Positions 1 to 13,400 are shown, numbered from the stretch's first letter. The stretch is 64,000 nucleotides of DNA from Phlegmacium glaucopus (GCA_015039465.1 MU130708.1:49231-113230), one strand, 5' to 3'. A program made the numbers and translations. Notes: a model not told the origin generated them from the sequence alone.

Positions 1-2529
1 AAGCCAGCTTTGGGAACGCTGACTTGACCACGTTCCATATTTTTCTCTCTGAAGTTGATGCTTGGATTAGGCAGCAAGAGTACAATTTTAGCTTGCCATT
101 GGTCCATTTAAGTCCCTGATTTTTGATTTTTTTTGCTACTCTGTCCAGCTCTGGTCTAGATTTTACAAGGCTAGCTCGCATCGCAACTCTGCTTCAATTC
201 AAGCCTCATTTGCTGCAGGGGTTCAACGCTCTTTTGCGTCCTAATCATCGATTGGAATGCTCTACAAATGTCAGGCAGGTTCGCTATTTTGTGATTGTGA
301 CTCCAAAAGGCGCAAATATTATATCACCAACACGATTGGAAGTGCCATTTCCTACTTCAGACGCCGAGCTTCGTAGTCTTGTTCTCTTAAAATCATGGAG
401 GGGCCTGCTTGGTGGCCCTAGAGACGAAGACTGGTTAATCTGTATTGCATCGCTTTTACAAGTTGTATGTAGGCGCTGGTCCGAAATAATTCGCCATTCT
501 AAACTGCCTCTCTCTATCCCTTTAGATCCTCGATGACCCGGCCACAGATGTAATCTGTTATGGTAGAGCATACGACTATTTACGTGAATTGGCGAGAGAT
601 TCGATCCTGGCCCCTTCGGTCCTTGTCAACGACCTTAAAGTTGAGCCAGGTCAGGCCGTACACGGTGAGGCTTTTGCAGTTCGTTCATATTTTGGTCATT
701 AGCATTGTTGTCACTGTTGATTTGTCTCCCAAAGGATATACATAAGGGTTCTGTGGCAGGAACTTATATACGCCTTCGTGTCTTGCGCATGTTCGACAAA
801 AAAATAGAGAAAAGCCAAAACTTGTATAAGGTGCTTTTTTCCCTTGAAAATCATTTATTTTGTTTCCGACCGTCGGTGGTAGGACCTCTGTTCTGAAGTC
901 ATAACCTGGCGACAATTGAACCACCCCAATATTCTACCTTTCATTGGGGCGAACACAGAATTGTTCTCTCCGCGATACTGTTTCCTCTCTTCCTGGGCTT
1001 CCAATGGCGACTTGATCTCATATCTGAAGCAACACCCTGAGCATGATCGATTCAATTCGGTTCGTGTGCGGTAAGTCAGCTACGATGAAGCCTGCTGATA
1101 AATATTCTTATTTTTCAGATACATGAAATAGTGGAAGGTATTAACTATCTGCACAGTCTGAATCCGCCAATCACCCACAAAGACATAAAAGGGGTGTGTT
1201 CAACTTTATTTATGATCTGAATTCGGAACGGTTTCAAACATATGATAGGCAAATGTACACGTTAATGGCCGCCTTGTTTGCTGCTTGGCTGATTTCGGTC
1301 TGTCCGTCATCGTTAAGTCGCAAAGACTCCGCCGTGAACCGCCTGCGTTCCAAGGTTCCGTTTGTTGGACAGCCCCTGAGGTCATGGATCCTGCCAGGTC
1401 TCAGGGACAAGACCCACGGGCTGGGGATATCTACTCTCTGGCTTGCACAATCTATGAGGTGAATTATTTTAAAATACTGCGGCGTATTGAGGAGGGGCTC
1501 ACATCTTCATGCTTCTGTCGCAAGGTCTATACTGGTTCACCACCCCTCTTCAGTATGTATAAACTCTCCAGGACTATTTTACTTGCTGTGTTGCTCGGGG
1601 AGCGGGCTGAATTACCGCCTCCTGGAACGTGGGCAGTGGACGAGGAAGAGATGTGGTGGCTCGTTGGTCACTGTTGGGCGGACAAGCCACAAGATCGACC
1701 TAATATAAATCTCATCAGGCAGGCTTTGCGCGATATCCGTACCCCGAAATTGGCTGCCACGGATCCTCCCGACGCCTCAAGTGATGACGCAAGATATTTC
1801 ACCACTGATCTCGGTGCGGTCAAAGCTTGGCTGAGGGATGAGGCTGTAGGGTTTGGAATGATATTGTCCAATCACTTTGTACGTCATTTTCTTTATATTG
1901 AATGGTTATTCTTACCTTCCGATTAGCCCCAGTCGCCTTTCAATATTTTCAAACTAGATGGCGGTGCTAGGCTCTCCGATGGTCAATTTGTTGTTGGGAA
2001 GGTTCATCCTTCACCTCGCGAACGCCTGTTCAGTCGACGACATCAATCCGTCGCTTTTCGAAAGTCTGCCAAGGTCGAAGCATCACGCGAAATCGCGGAG
2101 ACCTTAGCTTATTCGAACCATTCTCCATCGACTTCTAGTTCTCAAGCATCCAATGATTCGCTTTCTCTCCCTACACCTCCATCAAGTTCGACGACCCAGG
2201 TCTCCCTACCTACTCCACCCAGATCACCTGCATCGAGTCACAAAACCCATGTCGTGAATCCATCAGGTCTCAGACCGGATGCACCGCCATATATCCCTCT
2301 TGGAACTTTGAAGGTTAGCAGCCCACCTTCGGGTGTCATACGTGCGACACCACCGCTGCTCGTACCAACTTGTCATTTTCAGAAAGAAGATACTTCTGAG
2401 TCGCCGTTGTATAGAATGATCAAACCTTTGGTCGATAATCCTGCCGACATTGGTGCGCTTCGACGATTTTTAGTCCACAAACTAGCCCTACACTCGCTGG
2501 TCCGTAGGGAAGTTGGCGCCTCCCTATAG
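1..2529 (+). CDS. PAH-domain tyrosine-kinase-like protein kinase (5' truncated)
   Basis: The reading frame is open from the window edge, so the N-terminus is missing. The first part resembles a Sin3-type paired amphipathic helix: LLQGFNALLRPNHRLE near 205-260, followed by a VTPKG strand. Introns lie at about 112-159, 461-524, 679-735 and several later points. A kinase domain follows: a degenerate glycine loop (GEAFADIHKG), a beta-3 strand reading IRLRVLRMF, HKDIKGAN, DFG in LADFGLSV, and TAPE. The HKD and DFG catalytic motifs are present, but the position normally holding the beta-3 Lys is Arg. The tail after the kinase is Ser/Pro-rich and ends at TAG 2527-2529. This kinase type is greatly expanded in mushroom genomes. 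The PAH part suggests contact with a transcription repressor partner, which is inference. Confidence is high for the kinase and moderate for the PAH call. Confidence 0.8.
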
Positions 2530-2774
2530 GTTCAAACGAAAAAACCTACTGGCAACTAGTACTTACTATTATTTTCTTCTTGGATAACGTGAAAGATCAT
2601 TCGCTCCCGCTCCCGCTATTACTTTTGCTTTCGTTTGTTATCTGTTGACGTTGATATTTTCTTCTGAGAAATTTTGTTTTACTTGACCAATCATGTTAAC
2701 CCTATGTGAGTTGAGTGTCTAAGTATAGGTTGAGCAAAGTTTGGGTTTGTTTACTAGAGTACCTTGAACTTGTT

Positions 2775-3754
2775 ATGCCTCCTGCGCCATCGACAGAACA
2801 GAGCTTCCGCGCCAATCTTTCTCAATTCCGCTGGGCACGAGGGGGGAACAACGACACACAGCAGCCACAACAGACTACACAACCAGGAAACCCTTTTTCC
2901 CGATTCTATAACGCTGTCGCAGGCGATTATATACCATTAAGGTCGAGTGAACAGTCTAATGAAGATGAAGCCTGGTTTGCGCTGTCGAGATGGGAGAGGT
3001 GAGCTTTGAGGGTTTAGTTCTGTTTGTGAAGACCTAAAACTTTCTTTCTTTAGGCTGCTAGGATTCGGTGGATGCCTAATAGGAGCCGGTGTTTGTTTTG
3101 TTGTTGCATTCTTCACTTTACCATTCCTTGCCATCCGGTGCGTTCTTTTCACTTCTCATTCCATGATTCAGATAGTCAACTCTCCGTTTCTAGGCCAGCA
3201 AAGTTTGCTTTGGCTTTTAGGTATGTTCCCTAGGCCTATCCCCATTCAACTTGTTAAACGACCCTCATTGCGTCATCAGCCTGGGAAGCTTGCTTGTGAT
3301 GTTTGGGTAAGTCTTTGAGGTCACGATCAGCTTTTACTGTGAATTACATAGTATTCTGCATTGTAGATTTTCGGTCTTAATTGGGCCAATAAATCACTTG
3401 AAGCATCTAATTTCGAAGGAGCGACTACCTTTCTCTGTGATATATTTCGTGAGCTTAGGGCTTACCCTTTATTTCTCACTTGGGGTGTGTCGTTTTCCCA
3501 TACCCTTTATACTGCCTTCTTAATTGTTATGACCACTAGGCCCAATCCTATTTTGGCTCTTTATTGTGTGGCGCAGTCCAAGTACGCATTCCGACCCCTA
3601 ACAATTACTACCCTTCAGCTGATTCCGTTTATTCGCATTTCAGGTTGTTTCTCTAGTAGCCTACGTCCTGGCATATTTTCCAGGTGGTACGCAAACGTTG
3701 CGATTGGGAGGATCACTGGCCCTTCGAGGAGCAGGAAGTCTATTACCCCGGTGA
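2775..3754 (+). CDS. SFT2: Vesicle transport protein SFT2
   Basis: A small multi-spanning Golgi membrane protein of the SFT2 family, known for retrograde endosome-to-Golgi transport. The ATG at 2775 gives a Gln/Pro-rich cytosolic N-terminus, then ALSRWERLLGFGGCLIGAG and successive hydrophobic segments. Family hallmarks are GPINHLKHLISKERLPF, which joins helices 2 and 3, and AYFPGGTQTLR near the end. At least six introns split it, and two internal exons are only about 27 nt. The first intron is 2999-3053. The ORF ends at TGA 3752-3754. It converges on NUP192, with 437 bp between stops. The domain order and length (about 200 residues) are normal for the family. Confidence 0.93.
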
Positions 3755-4191
3755 TTTTAGAATTGTCATGGGATTATTATCCAACGAACAACCTCTATTA
3801 CTTTGTTGGGGTGTGAATCTCCAACCTTGTGAGGATTACCTCTGAACAACAGCGGTTTCACCCCTTTTGAAAGTCCTTAATCCGGCAGAACATCGGTCTG
3901 AGTCGCAAGCAAACGTCCATCCTCCAACAAGCCACATTCCTACTTCACATGCTCAGGTAACTGGTTGGGAGAGTTAAAGAATTGGAATAATCCTTGTCTC
4001 AACGTCACACACCCCAACTATGTTCGGTGCTAATTGAAAATTAGTTGTATCACCTACACCTGTGTACCATTAGTTTCACCTCGTATGTCCGTCAGTTGCC
4101 AGTGCTTACATATAGGTCATTATGATATTTATTACAACAGGTCAGGTCGAGTCTACTATTGTCGAGTCATCATTGAGCCCAGTACTGTCCT
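3755..4191. other. Convergent intergenic spacer SFT2/NUP192
   Basis: This spacer lies between two convergent stop codons and must hold both 3' ends. I see no conserved coding frame in it. The short ORF at 4034-4276 overlaps the last NUP192 exon and has no recognisable content. Confidence 0.6.
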
Positions 4192-7100
4192 TCAGACGCC
4201 GACACATAATCTCAATGTAGCCTCGGTTATCCTGCCAGTCGCGACCAAAGCATTCGTCATCCTACCGAAAAGATGAGGATAAGTGAGGAGCCAGTGAGAA
4301 GGCAGTCGAGTAAAACACACCAAATCGAGGAACTCTAGTCTCTGCAACGATGGCGCAATTTTTTGTCTCACGTCTGCTTGGAATACTTCCGGTTCTGAAG
4401 TAGCCAATAGACGCATGGCATTTGCCACTGTCGTTTTGGCAGGTGGTAGGTTCATATGTTGAGGTTCGGCATAATATTCTACATGACGCCAGATAAGAAG
4501 CAGTAACATCTCCAAGGTGTCTATTCACGCAAGAATGAGAGAAGAAAGGAAGCTCAGTAGAGAGAAATATTACCGAGAAGGAACTTGGCATCATGCTTCG
4601 CAGTAGTTTTGATACGCTCAAGTTCTTGGCAAAGCAAGGAGCGTTTCTGGTCAATTTCCAGATTTTGCAGCAACATAGGATCAATCTCGCGGAGGATCTA
4701 TACTTGAGTTATTAGTAATTGAAACAAGCAGCAACTCAGCAACTTGCCTCTTGCGCATTATCAATCCCAATAGAATCTTTGTTAGCCAGTTCTGCACCAA
4801 TATCCGAAATTTGTTTCAATGTTTCTGCAAGATCGCTGCAAAGGTCCTCGAGTGCGACAAGGGTATCCCCAACGGTAGGTACAGTCGCTAGAGCCAACGG
4901 CGTCTATAAGTAGTTCAGGGGACTCATGGTCAAAGTATCCTTACCTGCGAAATGAGATATGCGTTCTTCATGGCGAGGCATGATCGTTATAGGCGATAGT
5001 ACAAGAGCAATCTCTGGCTCTAAATAGTTACAGACGCAGTCAAGAATTTGAATTTATTCGAGAGTCGTGGACTTACCTGTAAATTCACTTGCTCCACCAA
5101 TGTAGGACACAATGCTTTTTCGCAAAAGACGTTCCTTTCGTCGTACTTTAACATCGAATTTTGACTGATTTCCGAATCCTATTTTAGAATAAATAGAAGA
5201 ACAAGATGAACTATAAAAATGTGTCGCACCAAATGCATATGCGTTGCATAGTTTGACGTCTGCCTCGGTGTGGGGTATAATGCGGGGAAATATTTTTCCT
5301 TGACCAAGACATCTTGCTGACAGGCCGAGGATAGCGAGATGGATAGCCCCAAAGCCAGAATTAGGTGATAGCTGCAAAATGTGTTGAGGAAATAAGAGGG
5401 AATTAAACATCAAACGACGCACGAGCTCTGTCTTAGGTACGGACGGAAGAACATTGGTGCATAGAGCCACGATAAGATGAATTTCTTCAAGTGTTAGTAA
5501 GTTTACAGACTCTGCTTCGTTTTTGAGAAGGATGGCAATCGTTGACCCATGGTTTGACAGAAAATTTAAAGCCTGAGTACATTTCAGTCTGCGAGAACGA
5601 TTTAGGAAAATCCGTCCTGACCTGATGGGTCGCTGTGGTATGTTTGCTTCCCAAAGTCGCAAGCATCACGTCAACGACTTGTAGTGCTGGCATGAACAGC
5701 TGGTGATATCGTTGAACGGCGGAAGGCAATAGAGAATCTTGATCTACAACGAATTAAAGAGGGTGAGAGGACATTGCAAGACTTAATGGGCTCCATACCT
5801 AAGAACGATTGATCAGCTTCGGGCCTTGTGTCCAAATAGTCGCATTGAGCGAGAATCGGTAATAACTGGGCCTCGAGAAGGCGTTCCGCACCAGGTCGAG
5901 ACTGGCCCATTCGAATGAACAATGACATCTTGGCTTCGTAAACATAAAGGGTGTTGAGATCATCTGCAGAAATCTTGAGCTTCAAATGGTGCAAACTTAG
6001 ACAGAAACGGACCTGGATCGGGTTTTAACACGGATTGGAGACGAGAATCCGAGTCCTTGAGACTTCGCACAAAATTCGATAAGACGCCGTGGCGAGTAAG
6101 AGCCGAAAGGACGACATGATGCTTCTCAAGACTTGATAATTGTACTATGGCGTCGAGGAGCATAAAGGCTATCGTTTTCCATACTTCTGTCCCATCGATG
6201 GCGTCTCTTGCAATCGTCGCGACTAAGCGTTCCATGACGGGCTTGAGGACAGCTAGACCACCCAATTCAAGGGCAGATACTGTACTTTCAAGCCTTTCGT
6301 TAAGTGTTGAAGGCAGGAGAGACTCGCTTCCGCTGAATGCTAGATTATCGCGCATGGCTGAGTGTGATGTTGACACAGCAAACATGTTTGCGTCGCTATG
6401 CTGAGATGCTTTGTTATGGTGTGATGATCGCATGAGGTGGATGAAGTTGATAAGCGCAGCGTAGAGATTTCCGCGTACAAGTTCGACGTGGTTATTATCC
6501 AAGATGCTCTCCAGGATATTGCGAAGAATGTTGTACAGTCTTTCCGCTGGTAAGGAACCTGATTCAGACTCGCCTCCCACAGACTGTAGTATGATCTGGT
6601 GTTGCCTGTCCTCGCGCAATTTGGTAACTGATGAAAGGACGGTCTCTGAAAGCAAAATAGCACTGGACTCTTCGATATTAGTTGAGCGTATCGCCACAGG
6701 AAGGACGTGGAGAAGATCGAAAAGCATGTTTTCTCGACGATTGTGAGGTAAGCGGTCGAAACATTTCATCAGTGCAAGGTCCAATAGTCGCCTCCAAGCT
6801 TCGAATCCACCCACTCTGGCATGAGAGACTTTCCGCCGATGGTTCTCGATAGCACAACTTTCCAAAATGTACGATATTTCACTAGAGAGTCGGTCGTTCT
6901 GAGCTGTCGTTGCGACACCCCCTTGGGTATGCACGGTCCTTTTCGCAGCTGACAATAAGCTCAGTAAGGCCATCCTGTCGACAATTTCGCAGCCAGTTGC
7001 GTCTCGGCAGATGCAGGATTGCAAATTCAGCGAACCCAGGTACTGGAGACTGACGGGCTCCACCGACAAACTATCAGCCCAGTCAAACATCAATGACTGG

Positions 7101-10100
7101 AAAAGATCAATGACGCGCATAGGTGACTGGCCAACTTCGTGGAAAGCAATAAACTCGTGTTCTTCTTCGTATTCGAAATCGGTGCCAAAAAGAATATCCA
7201 AGAGTTCAGACACTCCCTTGAAATGTCCCTTGTTTGTCAGAACATGCAGTTCGAGTGCAACGAGGTCGAATATGTAGGAGCGCAAACGGAGGAAGCTGCT
7301 CAGCGACACGACATTCGTAGTTACTCGTGAACCATCACCGTATAATACTTGAATGGTAGCGTCGTGAAGGCTTTGAGACACGTGTGCTGGAACTTTTGCT
7401 ATCTGGCGGGCAAAGAAATCTTCTCGAGTGCGAAGATAGCGTGTTGTGAAGTCAGATGTTTTGGGATGAATACAAAGTTGATAAAGAACCCGGTAACAAC
7501 GTTCAGCGAGCCCAGGAAGAGTGATGAATAAAGGATCAACTGGAGATCCCATCTCGTCCTTTTCTTTCCGTTTCCCTCTTAACCGCGGTATACCAGCATT
7601 AACAAGCTCGAGCAAAATATGTATACTCGTTTGACGAGCCCCGAGGGCGTGAGGATCCTGAATTGTTTGATCCCCAACCTTACCACCGAAGAGTAGGAAA
7701 TGAGCAATATTAGGGAAAGGCCGATTTAGTTCCGTATCTTGGATTAGAAGATCCAAAGCGGCCAGACGGTTTGCCTGTTCCAGCGAACCTGAGACCCCAC
7801 TGTCCATACTAGGAGCTCCTGCCCCAGTTGTCTGCTCGGCAAATTCCTCCGCCAGTGTGATATCGTCCATTGATTCTGTGCTGATAATCTGCTTGAAACC
7901 AACTAAAATTCGTTCTGATTCTTGGCTTCTTTCTATTAGCGTGACCAATGTAGATGGTGAAATCGACAATGATAACTTGGCAAGAATTTCGACTGACAAT
8001 AGCACCAGTTCTGAATGCGAAGGGTATGCCACATAAGCGGCCACAGCGGGAATGTACTGCGGTCCAAACGAAAGTGCCTGATCGATTCTTGTGAAATAAG
8101 AACGGCTGTGGATCTGGCCTACGAAAGGGGAGCTATTGAAGTTTGAAAGGAGAGGAATAAATACGTCGAGGAAGATATCCTGGATTTTTAATACGCGTAG
8201 AACAATTCTCAGAACACGAACGATCGTGTTGCGGAAGAAAGGATCTTCATCAGCTAACCCCTTCTCAAAACCTTCGAGACCCTCAACAATATAAGATAGA
8301 ATGCTGGCCCGGAGCTGTGAATCTGTGAGTAGGCGTTTGATAATGTCGTACCCAGGATGAATGAGGATAGGAGTAAGGGATTCAAGATTCAGAGAAGGAT
8401 CGTCGGGGCCAGTAATGAGTGACTCCAGGTTGAAACTTGCCAAACTTCTTTCAATGAAACTTAAGCAGAGATCGTTTGTTTCCCATCGATCAGAAGGCCG
8501 AAGATACTCGCGATTTGGGATCTTGGCAAAGACATTGTCAATTACAAAAGATATAAAGGGGCCAATACCAGGGAGGCGATACGGTTGTCCAAGGGACTCT
8601 GGAATTGTGTTCAGGGGTTCAGTGCCAGCAACCTGGTCTTGCAAAGATATTTGCTTCGGGGTATGGATCAGAGTGCTGAGGAGTTTCAGGAAGGGGATCG
8701 TTGCTGGATATGACTTATGCGCGGACTCTATCTGTTCTAGCTCGACTTCCATGCCTTTTCCAGTTGCCATAGACGCTCCAGTTGATGGCCACATGCGTAC
8801 ATTGATCACCTCCAATCTTTCCATTAACGTCCATACGGCTTTGCATATTTCAACACCTGCAACGCCGGCACCAGGCTCGCAAAACGCTGCTAGTGTTTCA
8901 AAAATAGCGCCCTTAAGCTCGAGTGGAATTCCCAAGGGGATCAGAGAAAGTAAAGTGGGGATGGCCCTGAAATGAACGTGTCCACATATCGTCGTACGGA
9001 CAGCAACGGAATGCGTGATGACTGTTGACAGAACTCGAAGGAAAGATCGAGCAAGAAGTACAGTTTTAGGACCGATTATGAATTGCTGAGATGTCGCTTG
9101 AGATATTGCTAAGTTTTGGAAGGAGGAGCTGAAGGGTGCACTCAGTCCTAGAGGTTGGGCTGGAGGTTGGCTACGTGGGTTCGCCGCACTAACTGCCCAT
9201 GAGTCCAAGAGCCCAAAAATTGCCACCCACGACACGGAAGGACCCGAGGTAGATGACACCATACTCCCTGCTAAAACCTCTCCACCACCTCTTGCCATAA
9301 AGTTGTACGCCAGTTCACTGCACTGTTGTCCATTTGCCAATCCGCTGAGCATATCATATAACGCGGCTAACATAGTGAGATCCTGCGTCGGGGTTGACCA
9401 CACTGCCCACTGCAGGAACGCTGGAAGGCGACCGGAAATTGATTCCACGGATTCTTGGTACGTAGGTCTATAGGAGCCTTGTTGAGGTCCAGACCCCCAA
9501 AATTGGAGAGCCCTCTCCTCGGGTAGTGCTGCAAATAACAGACCGATGAATGTATAAAGCATGGCGATATCCTGACGGGGCTCTGGCTCAGGTTTTTCTG
9601 ACTCTGGAGGCAGAGTCGAAGCGAAACGTGACGCTGTTCTGTTACGATCCGTGCGAGCAGTAGCAAGGACCAAATCTTCTTGTCTTTGTTTGATCTTTCG
9701 AAGCTCGGAGGAGGCATGCGTGATGAGGGATCGAACCAAAGTCTCCAAAGCGAGAAGGAAAACCAACTTGAAATCGCCTGGAGGCACTTCTCTTTGGTCT
9801 TGTTGATCAGGGTGAAGATTGTCAAGTAAGGAAGCCGCTGGATAACTTCCGTGTCCCCCACTCAGATGCTGAATGGCTAGAGCAAGATATGTGAAGGTAT
9901 CTCCCTGTACTGCATTCCAAACCTGCGTCTCCAACTCCTCAGTTTTGAAACCGGTGCGATGTTCCAAAGTGGTGTCATCATGCCTACTTTCTGTCAGGAA
10001 CATGGTCCACTTAAGCAAAACGGTTGCTTTAAGACTGGGATCTTTCCATTTCGTTGATGGTTCAAGCTTCTTAGTCATGAAGGTCATAAGTGAGGCATCA

Positions 10101-11088
10101 GTAGCAAGCGTTTGCCGAACCGACGGGATGGGGCTGGAGGGGTCGATAGGATCGAATGTGAGAAGAACCGCGGTTAAGATATAGTATGTTAACGGGTGAC
10201 TGGAATTGGAGGAAAGCCATTCGACAAGCAGTAGGATTTCATTTGGAAGGAAGCATTTCAGACGAGCGATGGCGCAAAGAACAACGCCAAGATAACGCCG
10301 TTCATATCTGAGAGAATCATATCGTGCGTTAAGGACGTCAAATCCCAACGCGGCAGGGCAACCTGTTTTAGAGTGTTATCATTTTCGACTGATGTAAAGA
10401 CCATTAGTGCTCACCTTGTCCGGATGGTACTACAGTGTTACTACCCGCATTCTTCCTCGCAGCATCAGCCTTTCCAATCAGAACGTCCAATTGCTCAATC
10501 TCTTTGAACACTTTACGCGCCATAGTAGGCTCTGACCCTCCCAGTCGTGAACCAAGTAATAACTCTGCTTTTACAAAGGTTCCGAGGCGCCGATACACAA
10601 TGGATGCATCTGGAAGCTCGGACGCTTCAGCTGCCTCGAGAAGAAATCGTAAACAGTCCACAAGGTGCCGCCGTTGTTGATGGAAGGTTGCGACCGTCAG
10701 TTCCATGCATTCAACAGGTCCAATATTGGGGTTGCCCGACATAACATGATGTAATACACCTGCCACATATTTTTCTGAACATTCGAGTTGTTGGGAGAGG
10801 AAGATGGCTTGTCTCGCAAAGTCTGCGTTCACGGCGGCTGATTTTCCATTTATCGTAGTCTTTCCTAAATAAACGATGAAACAAGTCTTCAAAGCTCAAT
10901 AGGTAGAGGTACTCACCAGACTCAAGCTCCCGTTGCTCTTGGGCATTTCGAGGCCCCACATCAAGGAGTTTAAACAAACGAAGTTTTTGAACCATCAGCT
11001 CGTCGAATAGATCTGGTTCATCGTTATGGGATTCTGGAGACGACAAGGCCCGGTACAAGGATTCCCTCAGGCGGTGTATAGAGTTCAT
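4192..11088 (-). CDS. NUP192: Nucleoporin NUP192/NUP205, inner-ring scaffold
   Basis: A very large alpha-solenoid scaffold nucleoporin (about 2,050 residues after splicing) of the inner ring of the nuclear pore. The start at 11088 gives MNSIHRLRESLYRAL. The N-terminal region has the family pattern ELESG..INGK...DFARQAIFLSQQL, where scaffold helices begin. One uninterrupted exon of about 4.35 kb (near 10362-6013) carries most of the solenoid. Smaller exons follow: DDLNTLYVYEAKMSLFIRMG, a VVDVMLATLG exon, ALNFLSNHGS, and the last exon ending at 4192. The intron between the last two exons is about 4514-4567 and opens with GTAATA. It is divergent from the Crinkler gene with only about 150 bp between start codons, so the two share a promoter region. 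Identity rests on overall length and the N-terminal block. It has no enzyme motif. Confidence 0.88.
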
Positions 11089-11239
11089 GAAGGTAGACTC
11101 TTCACGGCGCGTCCAGACTCCAGACTAGTTATTCCACACCAAAAAGTTATGGTTTAAGTTACTAAGTGTAACGAGTCACGAGGTTTTCTGTCTTACCCTC
11201 ATTGTATTACCTTTTCGTCACACTAAGCTACACAAAACA

Positions 11240-13328
11240 ATGGACGTGGACAACGAAGACAACAGCAACCCCTCTGCCCGCTCAAAGCTGCTCTGCCGGC
11301 TCGTCGATAACGAAAAGAAACCTCTTAGGGGTATATGCGTAGTTAACCCTACCAGAGACACTTTGGTAGCCGAACTCCAACAGACCATTACAGCCATGAA
11401 CCAACACGACATACACGTTGGTGCAAGGCAACTCAGCCTGTGGAAAATTTCGGAGCCACCAGCAGCTGTCGACAGCAAGGCTATGGACCTGATACTGTTG
11501 GCGTTCTCCCTCAATCCGAAAGATGTTGCGGAAAAGCTTGAGCAAGGCTCGCTTATTCAGAGTTACTTTAAGGAAACCCCGCTCGCGGCGCATTTGCATA
11601 TAATCGTCGAAATCCCTAATGGTAAGTTTCTATCAGTTGCCTGAATTAGCCCTAGTAATCCTGCCCAATCCGGGCTTTCCAATACGACAAAGGCTCTTCA
11701 TCTAAACGTGCCCGACGTGGTATCAATAAGATGATCTTAGCCTGCCACTTCCAATTCTGGGGTCACCGTCTCGATACCGCTCTCACGACCCTCCCAACAT
11801 ATCCCAGCAATGAAGAGGATCTGAGTGGTGATGTCTTACCGGGATCCCCCTTCCTGGGGGTTCTTCAAACCCCCTTTCTTGTTCGAGCCGAGTATATTCG
11901 AGTTTTAAACCAGGTGAAGGCAGTATGTGGTGACTCGTGCCACAAGTACCTTGCAGAGGTAACTGGGCAACCAGGGATTGGTATGTCAACTTCCACTGTA
12001 TGCTCCTACTAGTATGACTAATTGTTGCCTTGTCTGAGCAGGAAAAACATTATGGATCTACTATGCACTGCGTTACTGCCTTGGAGAGAAGCAGCCTGTC
12101 ATCTGGTACCGAGCCGGCGAGTTCTATTTCTTCTCGGGCGGTGTGGAAATTTTTGACTCAGTGCATGGTTGGAGTCCCCCATTTACATGGTGCTTCGTTG
12201 ATGCATCAGCTGCTAATCGACTGCCAGACAAGATTTACGACCCGGTTAACCAACTTTTCCCCATATATGTCACTTCTCCAAAAGAAGAACGATGGAGCAA
12301 AATCCAGCTACGAGATCCCAAACTGGTCGTCATGAACCCCTGGACAAAGGCTGAACTTGAAAAAGCGTAAGTGGTTGTGTATCTACAGACGCTGAGGATC
12401 ACACAATTGCAGAGCAACACTCTATCTCGGCTGCAAGCTCGAGGATATTTCTGAACGACTTGACAATGCAGGCCCAAGTGCGCGCCTTTGCTTGCGCTAT
12501 TCACAAGCCCAAATTCTTGACTTCTACGCCAACCGGGATGCGTCAATCAATTTCGATACATCCCGATACATGGTGACTGCATTCTTTAATCAGGACCAAC
12601 AATTGCGCATCGGCGATGTCTCTCACAGACTCTGTGTGGTCCGCCGTTCAGATTCGGGCAGTGTACCATTCATCCTCGAACCTATTTCAGCATTCATACG
12701 ACATCGACTTCTGACCCAACTCTGGTATTGGGAAGAGCAAGACCGCGCTGACATGGTCAAACAATTTTCTCGGGTCCCAGGTACCGGCGGGATGATTGGT
12801 CTGCTCTTCGAATCCCATTACCAACACGAATTTGCCAAGAAGATCGACATTTTCGTAACGCCAATGTTTCGGACTGCTGACTCGCGTTCTCGCTGGCACG
12901 CTACGTTTGGCGACTTTTCGGCGGCTCCCATGTTGTACAAAGCTTGTCAAGAAGCGTTAAGTTCTACTGTACATCGCCCTTTTTCTCTTTCCATCTCGCC
13001 GTCGGTGGTCCGGACATACGATCGCAAATCAGAAGTGGTGATCGAGGAAAATATCTACTATGTGCCACTCGCTGACAACGAGGTTGCAATTGACTCCTTC
13101 ATCATCACCGCTGGACATCTTTACTTGTTTCAGTTTGCCAGTGGTCCGGAACACAGTGTTAAACGTGGTCTTTTGGCCACTCTCAACCGGTTCTCCTGTC
13201 TCCCACCTGTAGCAAATCAGCACTTCATCTTTGTTGTCCCAAAACATCTTGCCAAATTCGCCTGTCCACACTCTGACGACGGTTTCTTGCGTGATCATAT
13301 TCCGTATGTAGCACAAGTTACTGATTAA
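11240..13328 (+). CDS. Crinkler-RHS-type protein: CRN N-terminal domain, P-loop NTPase, nuclease-like C-terminus
   Basis: Four exons split by introns at 11622-11692, 11981-12041 and 12367-12412 encode about 640 residues. The first exon resembles the ubiquitin-like Crinkler N-terminal domain: LCRLVDNEKKPLRGICVV, then LSLWKISEP and LHIIVEIP. A basic KRARR patch follows and could be a nuclear signal. Next comes a Walker A motif, GQPGIGKT, split over an intron, and VVMNPWTKAEL, a block typical of fungal Crinkler/RHS NTPases. The C-terminal part (NIYYVPLADNEVAIDSFII then HLYLFQF) looks like a restriction-endonuclease fold with the usual ExK degraded to FQF. There is no signal peptide. The known family spans plant-pathogen effectors and intracellular conflict proteins; here an intracellular role is more likely. 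Its target is unknown. Confidence 0.8.
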
Positions 13329-13360
13329 CTTCATTGGCGTTGGACTATCGTATTATATGC

Positions 13361-13400
13361 CCTAGTCATGGACTCATTCTCCTAGTCACGGACTCATTCC
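13361..13400 (+). repeat. Tandem 20-bp direct repeat, two copies
   Basis: Two adjacent 20-bp units (13361-13380 and 13381-13400) share CCTAGTCAyGGACTCATTCy and differ at only two bases. They sit in the 3' flank of the Crinkler gene. The copy number is too low for a functional claim. Confidence 0.8.

Noticed and set aside
1550..1575. Extra intron in the kinase gene at GTATGTATAAACTCTCCAG
   Set aside because: Only 19 nt long, and the unspliced frame gives a normal kinase sequence.
2715..2774. Upstream extension of SFT2
   Set aside because: It needs a non-ATG start; the first ATG at 2775 gives a normal SFT2 N-terminus.
8361..8975. 204-codon plus-strand ORF
   Set aside because: It lies fully antisense to the NUP192 exon, has no recognisable motif, and is a shadow of that frame.
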